Position numbers and translations under genes: made by a program
NCBI GenBank assembly: GCA_036514535.1
Contig: DATBWZ010000058.1
Location: 1 to 10,495, forward strand
Reading direction: 5' to 3'
DNA length: 10,495 nucleotides
DNA from: DATBWZ01 sp036514535
GTDB taxonomy: Bacteria; JAMCPX01; DATBWZ01
The notes under the pieces: model-generated
Told to the model about the DNA's origin: nothing
Database searches by the model: none
What the model saw: the letters and a program-made list of their open reading frames with translations, nothing else
Shown here: in pieces, positions 1 through 4,885 of the stretch
Layout of the letters: every line of letters begins with the position of its first letter
Numbering within the stretch: the stretch's first letter is position 1

Positions 1-30
1 TTCAATATTACCATAAATATTGAGGAATGA
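1..30 (+). CDS. Possible C-terminal tail of an upstream gene
   Basis: One frame is open from the left edge to a TGA at 28-30 and reads FNITINIEE before the stop. The other two forward frames close at 14-16 and 21-23. If real, this is the end of a gene running into mogA with a nine-base gap, as in a molybdenum cofactor operon. Nine codons are far too few to identify a product, and the open frame could be chance. Confidence 0.2.
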   Translation, partial: FNITINIEE

Positions 31-39
31 AGCCGGAAT

Positions 40-540
40 ATGTCTTTTACTGCAGGGGTGCTGACACTGAGCGACAAGGGTTCAAAGGGGGAAAGAGAGG
101 ATTTAAGCGGCAAGGTAGCAGTGGAACTCATTGAATCTAACGGGTTCAGTGTAAAATTTTATGAGGTTCTTCCCGACGAGGAAGAAGAAATCAGAAAAAA
201 GTTAATAGAATTTTCCGATGAAAATCAGCTGGATCTTATTGTTACAACCGGAGGCACTGGACTTACTCCGAGGGATGTTACACCTGAGGCGACAAGGGCT
301 GTAATAAAGCGCGAGGTCACTGGAATTGCGGAGGCGATGAGGCTTGAGGGATTAAAAAAAACACCCAATTCAATGCTTTCCAGGGGTATCGCCGGAGTGA
401 GGGGGAAAACCCTTATTATCAATCTGCCCGGCAATCCAGGAGCGGTCCGCGACGGGCTCTCAGCGGTTCTTCCTGTTATCAGGCATGCTGTTGAAAAGAT
501 CCAGGGGGATGCATCCGAATGTGCGCCAAAGAGCAGTTAG
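40..540 (+). CDS. mogA: Molybdenum cofactor biosynthesis protein, MogA/MoaB family
   Basis: The 166-residue product is a single MoCF-binding (MogA/MoaB) domain of normal length. In molybdenum cofactor synthesis this family binds molybdopterin and, in MogA, adenylylates it before molybdate insertion in the cytoplasm. Visible motifs are an N-terminal beta strand with SDKGSKGERED (residues 11-21), the glycine-rich TTGGTGLTPRDVTPEA block (69-84) with the family's conserved acidic residue, and the NLPGNPGAV loop (128-136). The ATG at 40 puts the first strand at the usual distance from the N-terminus. The nearest Shine-Dalgarno-like sequence, GAGGA at 22-26, is rather far upstream (13 bases), so initiation may be weak or coupled to an upstream gene. 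MogA and MoaB cannot be told apart safely here; MogA is the working name. The gene converges on nrfA, leaving 17 bases between the stop codons. Confidence 0.9.
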   Translation: MSFTAGVLTLSDKGSKGEREDLSGKVAVELIESNGFSVKFYEVLPDEEEEIRKKLIEFSDENQLDLIVTTGGTGLTPRDVTPEATRAVIKREVTGIAEAMRLEGLKKTPNSMLSRGIAGVRGKTLIINLPGNPGAVRDGLSAVLPVIRHAVEKIQGDASECAPKSS

Positions 541-548
541 CTGCGCAC
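521..548 (+). terminator. Possible hairpin terminator after mogA
   Basis: GTGCGC at 521-526 pairs with GCGCAC at 543-548, and AGC at 532-534 pairs with GCT at 540-542 above a five-base bulge. A T-rich stretch follows around 555-565. The stem includes the end of mogA. The T-tract is offset and interrupted, so it is a weak candidate. It may also limit read-through between the convergent mogA and nrfA. Confidence 0.35.
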
Positions 549-557
549 ACAAAGATT

Positions 558-1988
558 TTATTTTAGAATCAAAAGAGCAGCTTTTTTCCGGATCCATGGT
601 TTAAATCCAGTTTTTCCGTCTTTGCTTTTGTATCTGTCCGCAACTATCTGATCAATTTTTTCTATGTCAAATTCAGGGGGGACAATACCTGCTTTAAACA
701 AGACTTCTCTCGCAAGCATCTCAGCACGGCGCGCCTGATCAATCGCATCACCAAGCACACGAAGCACCTCCGGTGGATTGTGAAAACCCATGCTGTTTTC
801 TGCTCCTACCCAGGTATTTCGGTAGTATGATTCCTCATAAATTTCCTTTGCTTTTTTGAGGAGGGAACTGTCTGAGAGTTTATTTTTTTCCGCTGCTTCT
901 ATCGTTAATGCAGCGCTGGCTACAGCATAGCCAGCGCGTGTAAACAAATGATTGACCCTATCCTGAATGTTCAATACCTGTTGTTTAAGCCATTCTGCGC
1001 TCTGGTTATGGCATTGCATGCACGCTGCCATATTCTTTTTAAAAGGGCTTTCCCATCTGTGGGAAGAAATCTTTTCTCTGCCAACTCGCTCATACGGCAT
1101 GTGGCAGTCAGCGCAGGCAACGCCTGCTGCCCAGTGTATGCTCCCAGGAGATGCAAAAATTTCAAAGTCAGGATGTCTAATGTGTCCCATCCTGTAGTTT
1201 GTGACATTATGTTTCCATTCTCTAAGATTTTCTTCTTTAATTTGTTTTATTACCGCTTCTATAGTAATGTTACCCCATTTTGCATATTTCCATGGGAACA
1301 GGATTCCTTCTGATTTGCCTTCTTTGTCCTTTGGGATTGAGTATGTTACATGACACTGGGCGCACACTAAACTTCGTAACTCCTGTCTTGTTATTTTTTC
1401 CGGATCTTTGCCTATTGTCTTCAATGCCTCAATGAGTGTCCATCTGCTTATGCGCAGATCCATGTTTTTGGGGTTATGACAATCAATACAAACGATGCCA
1501 GTTTCTCTGTATTTTTCGGGAATTTCCTTCCAGACCTCAGCATAGGATTTTTTGAAATAATCAGAGTTCAGTTTATTTCTGAGTTCAGGAGCGTAAGGGC
1601 TTTTGCAGGTCAAACAACCTCCCCCGGGTTTTTTGCGGGATGCATCAATTTTTATCTGATCCTTAAGCATCTCTGTATGGCCGTTTGGTTCGTTATACTC
1701 TATTCCCATCCCCCATCCATCAAAGAGCACAAGCTGAAAAGGCCATGGACTTAATCTACATTCGTCATCATTTCTGTATTTGCCATATTCTTTTGTTTTT
1801 TCACTGTTTTTCAGATAACTGTCGTGATGATTCGGATACTTTGCTCCCCATACAGATGCATCCTTTTCTCCCTCAGGGATTGATATTGTTGTTGTGGCAG
1901 TCTGGTTTTTTTTTGAACAACTTCCAGCAGATATACCTGATAGCAAAAAACACGATGCTACAATTGTTAAAAAATACTTTTTTGACAT
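558..1988 (-). CDS. nrfA: Ammonia-forming cytochrome c nitrite reductase NrfA (pentaheme)
   Basis: NrfA reduces nitrite to ammonium with six electrons in the periplasm, fed by NrfH. The 476-residue protein has five heme sites, numbered from the ATG: CLTCK (125-129), the lysine-ligated catalytic heme that defines NrfA, then CIDCH (167-171), CAQCH (209-213), CADCH (292-296) and CMQCH (323-327). The catalytic Tyr (Y216, after CHVT) and His (H272, in RHPDFE) are present; R118 is a candidate for the active-site Arg. The N-terminus is a signal peptide with Cys 24; its box (SAGSC) departs from the lipobox consensus, so a lipid anchor is possible but unproven. The canonical calcium-ligand positions are changed: Thr replaces Glu before Y216, and His-Ile-Arg replaces Lys-x-Gln before H272. 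The start is ATG 1988 rather than the TTG one codon earlier, because GGAGGT lies six bases before the ATG. It is the second gene of nrfHA, 24 bases after nrfH. Confidence 0.97.
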   Translation of the reverse strand: MSKKYFLTIVASCFLLSGISAGSCSKKNQTATTTISIPEGEKDASVWGAKYPNHHDSYLKNSEKTKEYGKYRNDDECRLSPWPFQLVLFDGWGMGIEYNEPNGHTEMLKDQIKIDASRKKPGGGCLTCKSPYAPELRNKLNSDYFKKSYAEVWKEIPEKYRETGIVCIDCHNPKNMDLRISRWTLIEALKTIGKDPEKITRQELRSLVCAQCHVTYSIPKDKEGKSEGILFPWKYAKWGNITIEAVIKQIKEENLREWKHNVTNYRMGHIRHPDFEIFASPGSIHWAAGVACADCHMPYERVGREKISSHRWESPFKKNMAACMQCHNQSAEWLKQQVLNIQDRVNHLFTRAGYAVASAALTIEAAEKNKLSDSSLLKKAKEIYEESYYRNTWVGAENSMGFHNPPEVLRVLGDAIDQARRAEMLAREVLFKAGIVPPEFDIEKIDQIVADRYKSKDGKTGFKPWIRKKAALLILK

Positions 1989-1994
1989 CAAATT

Positions 1995-2000
1995 ACCTCC
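1995..2000 (-). promoter_or_regulatory. Ribosome binding site deciding the nrfA start
   Basis: GGAGGT on the minus strand lies six bases before ATG 1988 but only three before the in-frame TTG at 1991. The spacing favours the ATG. Confidence 0.85.
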
Positions 2001-2012
2001 ATTACATCAATA

Positions 2013-2417
2013 TTAATATTCGTGAAATGAGCCGCGATGACATTCCCAACATTTCCGGTTTTTGTTAATCTTTGATACCAGAACTTCATGGCACCTGATA
2101 CAGTTTTTCATAGCGGTATTCTCCCCATGATTTGAAATCCTTATACGAAGTTGGTCTCCTGAAAAAAGATATGCAATAGTATCGTGTATGCCCACTCTGG
2201 TTTTAAGAGCGAATTTTGTCATAATATTTGTTTGCGGGAGATGGCAATCGCTGCACCCGGCCCATCTTCCGTGAGATGAGTGCGACCAGTTGCGGTATTC
2301 CTTGTTCATAGTGTGACAACTGGCACAGAATTCAGATTTATTTGTATATGTCCACGCTCCTTTAGCGACTAAGATAAATAGAACAAATGTAAGCCCGTAC
2401 AAAATAGATAATTTCAT
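2013..2417 (-). CDS. nrfH: NrfH, tetraheme NapC/NirT-family quinol dehydrogenase
   Basis: NrfH anchors NrfA to the cytoplasmic membrane, oxidises menaquinol and passes electrons to NrfA. The 134-residue protein begins with one uncleaved transmembrane helix (about residues 4-21) and then carries four heme sites: CASCH (31-35), CSDCH (55-59), CIRCH (106-110) and CWECH (123-127). The first site continues as CHTM; M37 matches the Met that ligates heme 1 in NrfH. The length is slightly short for NrfH but complete, with all four hemes and the anchor. The start is ATG 2417, with GAGG at 2427-2424 six bases upstream. It is first in the nrfHA operon and is preceded by a sigma-54 type promoter. NapC or another tetraheme quinol dehydrogenase is the alternative, but adjacency to nrfA makes NrfH nearly certain. 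Confidence 0.95.
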   Translation of the reverse strand: MKLSILYGLTFVLFILVAKGAWTYTNKSEFCASCHTMNKEYRNWSHSSHGRWAGCSDCHLPQTNIMTKFALKTRVGIHDTIAYLFSGDQLRIRISNHGENTAMKNCIRCHEVLVSKINKNRKCWECHRGSFHEY

Positions 2418-2440
2418 TCAACACCTCTTTTTTAAAGAAG

Positions 2441-2457
2441 AGCAAGAACTATGCCAA
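2441..2457 (-). promoter_or_regulatory. Sigma-54 (-24/-12) promoter of nrfHA
   Basis: Read on the minus strand, the site is TTGGCATAGTTCTTGCT. It matches the sigma-54 consensus (TGGCAC, five bases, TTGCA/T) with one change in the -24 box. The invariant GG (2455-2454) and GC (2443-2442) are separated by exactly ten bases. The predicted transcript starts near 2430, about 13 bases before the nrfH ATG, which leaves just enough room for the Shine-Dalgarno sequence. Expression would need RpoN and an enhancer-binding activator. Confidence 0.75.
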
Positions 2458-2503
2458 AAAAATAATACTGTTTTATTTAAAAACCAAGAGAACAAAACCG
2501 CTT

Positions 2504-2548
2504 TTTTTGTAATTTAATACATTTTTGTAATTTATTTCATCTTTACAA
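2504..2548. repeat. Three TTGTAA boxes at 18-base spacing (possible activator sites)
   Basis: TTGTAA occurs at 2507-2512 and 2525-2530, and inverted (TTACAA) at 2543-2548, each 18 bases from the last. The first two lie in a 13-base direct repeat, TTTTTGTAATTTA, at 2504-2516 and 2522-2534. The boxes fall about 77 to 118 bases upstream of the predicted nrfHA transcription start, the usual place for sigma-54 enhancer sites. The region is AT-rich, so part of the match may be chance. The boxes could instead serve the divergent metal exporter gene. Confidence 0.4.
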
Positions 2549-2591
2549 TCGCGAACACTTTGTCCAGTTTAAAAACCACCTCGGCAAACTC

Positions 2592-2620
2592 TTGCAACTG
2601 TTAAGCAAAAAGTTAATAAT
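2592..2620 (+). promoter_or_regulatory. Candidate promoter of the metal exporter, possibly leaderless
   Basis: TTGCAA (2592-2597) and AATAAT (2615-2620) are separated by 17 bases and match the sigma-70 type boxes at four and five of six positions. Transcription would begin at about 2627, the A of the start codon. There is no Shine-Dalgarno sequence before that ATG, which fits a leaderless mRNA. Confidence 0.4.
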
Positions 2621-2626
2621 AAATAA

Positions 2627-3529
2627 ATGGAGTCCCATATAAATAAACGCAACAAAGCTTTTTCTGAGCGCAGAAGTATTAAGATTGCTCTCGCTATAAC
2701 CGCAGTTATGGCTGTTGTGGAGGTGATCGGAGGCATTCTTGCCAACAGCATTGCATTGATAGGCGATGCAGGACATATGCTTACCGATACGATTGCAATC
2801 CTGTTGAGTTATATAGCCATGTTCATAGCCTCAAAACCTCCAACATCCAGAAAGACCTTCGGATTTCACAGATTTGAGATACTTGCAGCTTTTATCAATG
2901 GTACCACCCTTGTAATTGTCGCTGTATATCTATTCTATGAATCGTTCAGGCGGTTTTTTAACCCTCCAGAGGTAGATGGTGCAGTGATGTTTGCAGTTGC
3001 AATTCTAGGATTAATCGCAAACATAGTGGGAGTTTACTTTTTGCGGAAGGTTGAGAAGTCTAATCTAAATATCCGCAGCGCATTCCTGCATATGCTTGGA
3101 GACCTCCTTTCATCCTTTGGTGTTGTGGGCGGCGGCATAGTAATGTATTTTACAGGATGGAACAGCATAGACCCTGTAATTGGAATTCTTATTGGCGGGA
3201 TAATACTGCGCGGTGCGGCGAACCTTGTAATGGAATCGGGCAATATCCTGCTTGAGGCGGCTCCGGGGCATATTTCTTTAGAGGATGTAGAAATGGGTAT
3301 CTGCAGTGTGAATGGAGTCATTGGGGTTCATGATCTGCACATCTGGACTATTACATCGGGCATGCATGCGCTGAGTGCTCATGTTATGATTGACGATAAA
3401 AGGATCAGCGAGGGTGTAAGAGTTATACAGGAAATAAATCAAATACTGAAGGAGAATTTTGATGTTTCCCACTCTACCATCCAGATGGAGTCCGGTAATT
3501 GCAGTGAGTCTGCGGTAAACGGTACGTAA
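2627..3529 (+). CDS. czcD: Cation diffusion facilitator (CzcD/ZitB-like zinc exporter)
   Basis: The 300-residue protein is a full-length CDF transporter, exporting Zn2+ and related divalent metals from the cytoplasm by proton antiport. It has six predicted membrane helices, the first at about 18-38. The metal site pairs H50/D54 in helix 2 (GDAGHMLTD) with H155/D159 in helix 5 (HMLGD); the double HxxxD set is the arrangement of Zn-selecting members such as ZitB and CzcD. The family signature between helices 2 and 3 (KTFGFHRFEILAAFIN, 76-91) is intact. After about residue 205 comes the cytoplasmic regulatory domain, with HDLHIW (235-240) and a typical beta-alpha-beta pattern. The His-rich loop found in some relatives is absent. 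The gene is divergent from nrfHA. The start at ATG 2627 lacks a Shine-Dalgarno sequence. Exact metal specificity is inferred, not shown. Confidence 0.93.
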   Translation: MESHINKRNKAFSERRSIKIALAITAVMAVVEVIGGILANSIALIGDAGHMLTDTIAILLSYIAMFIASKPPTSRKTFGFHRFEILAAFINGTTLVIVAVYLFYESFRRFFNPPEVDGAVMFAVAILGLIANIVGVYFLRKVEKSNLNIRSAFLHMLGDLLSSFGVVGGGIVMYFTGWNSIDPVIGILIGGIILRGAANLVMESGNILLEAAPGHISLEDVEMGICSVNGVIGVHDLHIWTITSGMHALSAHVMIDDKRISEGVRVIQEINQILKENFDVSHSTIQMESGNCSESAVNGT

Positions 3530-3555
3530 AAGGGGCGTTAAGCATATTAAATTTC

Positions 3556-3583
3556 TTGACAAAATTTATTTTCAAGTTAAACT
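3556..3583 (+). promoter_or_regulatory. Candidate sigma-70 type promoter of the Rieske/b6 operon
   Basis: A perfect TTGACA (3556-3561) is followed after 16 bases by TAAACT (3578-3583, four of six). The transcript would start near 3590, giving a leader of about 39 bases that contains the GAAGGAG ribosome binding site. No convincing terminator separates this from the preceding exporter gene, so some read-through is possible. Confidence 0.45.
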
Positions 3584-3614
3584 ACAACTTTTTAAACTTT
3601 TTTAGTAATGCATT

Positions 3615-3621
3615 GAAGGAG
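3615..3621 (+). promoter_or_regulatory. Ribosome binding site deciding a TTG start
   Basis: GAAGGAG ends seven bases before TTG 3629. There is no in-frame ATG nearby before the membrane anchor, so the strong site supports the rare TTG start of the Rieske gene. Confidence 0.7.
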
Positions 3622-3628
3622 TTTCTGT

Positions 3629-4072
3629 TTGGGTGAAGAAAATAAAAGACGCTTATTCTTAAACTTGTTAGTAGGATTTGCTTCGTTAGGCTTTATCGGT
3701 GGCGCAGCAAAGGTTGCTTTTCAGTTTATTTGGCCTCCCGCTCAACTTGCCGGCCTTGATGGCCAGGGCGGCAGTCCGATAGTAAAAATTCCACTTTCAG
3801 AGGTCCCTGTTGGAGAGTCAAAAAAGATCCGTTATAAGGGAAATACTTATATTGTTGTAAGAACCGACTCAAGGGTTGTAGCCCTTTCTGCATCATGTAC
3901 GCATCTTGGGTGTCTTATCAACTGGGACGGGGATGCTAAAGAAATTATCTGTCCCTGCCATGCTGCAAGATTTGATCTGAACGGGAATGTTCTTGGTGGC
4001 CCTGCGCCCGAACCGCTGGCTCAGATAAAGGCAGTGATTATCAACGGGGATATTGAGGTAGGAGAAGGTTAA
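3629..4072 (+). CDS. petC: Rieske iron-sulfur protein of a cytochrome bc/b6f-type complex
   Basis: This 147-residue protein would carry electrons from quinol to the high-potential chain of a bc-type complex on the outer face of the cytoplasmic membrane. A twin-arginine-like motif, KRRLFLN (6-12), precedes one transmembrane anchor (about 12-34), as in Tat-exported Rieske proteins. The [2Fe-2S] ligands are complete: CTHLGC (C90, H92, C95) and CPCH (C108, C110, H111). The two loop cysteines C95 and C110, which form a disulfide in bc-type Rieske proteins, are present. After CPCH the sequence is AARFD rather than the common GSxYD. The Ser and Tyr hydroxyls that raise the cluster potential are therefore missing, which predicts a low-potential cluster suited to menaquinone. 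The start is TTG with a strong ribosome site. The stop overlaps the cytochrome b start by one base (TAATG), so the two are translated together. petC and qcrA are both usable names. Confidence 0.92.
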   Translation: MGEENKRRLFLNLLVGFASLGFIGGAAKVAFQFIWPPAQLAGLDGQGGSPIVKIPLSEVPVGESKKIRYKGNTYIVVRTDSRVVALSASCTHLGCLINWDGDAKEIICPCHAARFDLNGNVLGGPAPEPLAQIKAVIINGDIEVGEG

Positions 4073-4815
4073 TGGACAAAAATTTCAAGGATAGAGACAA
4101 AGAGCTGGAAAAACGGACGCTTCTCAGAGATTTAATTGATTTCTTCTCTCTCGTTGGATTTCTGTATGGTCCACTGGATAAAAGGCTCAAGATTAGACAT
4201 GCGATTGAGAAACAACTCAAAAAGCCGACTCCCCATTATCGCTCCTGGTTTGAAAATTATTTTGCCTCCTGTCTTGGAGGGCTGACATTTGTCTTTTTTA
4301 TAACCCAGGCAATAACAGGAGTCTTTCTTCTTTTCTATTACAGGCCTACAACAGCCGAGGCGTACAGAAGTGTGGTGGAGATTGTGAATGTGGTTCCCTA
4401 CGGCTGGTTGATCCGCGGTATGCACCACTGGGGCGCCAACCTCATGGTTCTCTTTGTTTTTATGCACATGCTCCGGGTATTCTTTGTTGGTGCCTATAAG
4501 CCTCCGAGAGATTTTAACTGGATAACGGGGATCCTTCTGCTGCTTATTACGCTCTTCTTTGGCTTTTCCGGCTATCTCCTCCCCTGGACGCAGTTATCAT
4601 ACTGGGCAACGACAGTTGGAACCGAGGCCGCTGGGACCGTACCGGCAGTGGGCGAGAATCTAAAATATCTTATCCGTGCAGGAAACGATATAAATCAACT
4701 GACTCTCACCAGGTTCTTTGCTATTCATGTGGTAATACTTCCTGCGGCCGCGCTGTTTTTGCTTGCCCTCCACTTTCTTATGATTCGCCGTCAGGGAATT
4801 TCCGAACCTCTTTAA
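4072..4815 (+). CDS. petB: Cytochrome b6-type subunit (N-terminal half of cytochrome b)
   Basis: The 247-residue membrane protein holds the four-helix heme-binding half of cytochrome b; it oxidises quinol with the Rieske protein. Heme ligands are H118/H132 in helix B (13 residues between) and H219/H234 in helix D. The 14-residue gap in helix D is the b6 pattern, against 13 in mitochondrial-type cytochrome b. The Qo-site segment SGYLLPWTQLSYWA is at 166-179. CLGG (67-70) matches the place where cytochrome b6 carries the Cys that binds heme c_n. The protein ends in RRQGISEPL, like the end of PetB, so it is complete rather than frameshifted. An N-terminal extension of about 45 charged residues is longer than in plant or cyanobacterial PetB. 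No subunit IV (petD) or cytochrome c gene follows; the next gene is a kinase. qcrB is an alternative name. Confidence 0.93.
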   Translation: MDKNFKDRDKELEKRTLLRDLIDFFSLVGFLYGPLDKRLKIRHAIEKQLKKPTPHYRSWFENYFASCLGGLTFVFFITQAITGVFLLFYYRPTTAEAYRSVVEIVNVVPYGWLIRGMHHWGANLMVLFVFMHMLRVFFVGAYKPPRDFNWITGILLLLITLFFGFSGYLLPWTQLSYWATTVGTEAAGTVPAVGENLKYLIRAGNDINQLTLTRFFAIHVVILPAAALFLLALHFLMIRRQGISEPL

Positions 4816-4850
4816 AAAAATTTATTGTCTTCTGTAACATCAAACAATTT

Positions 4851-4879
4851 TTGACTTTTTCAATTATTTTTAATAAAGT
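4851..4879 (+). promoter_or_regulatory. Candidate promoter of the kinase/cyclase pair, possibly leaderless
   Basis: TTGACT (4851-4856) and TAAAGT (4874-4879) are 17 bases apart and match the sigma-70 type boxes at five and four of six positions. The predicted start point is about 4886, the A of the kinase ATG. No Shine-Dalgarno sequence precedes it. Confidence 0.45.
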
Positions 4880-4885
4880 ATATCA

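Noticed and set aside
1989..1991. TTG as the nrfA start
   Set aside because: It lies only three bases after GGAGGT, while the next codon, ATG, has ideal six-base spacing.
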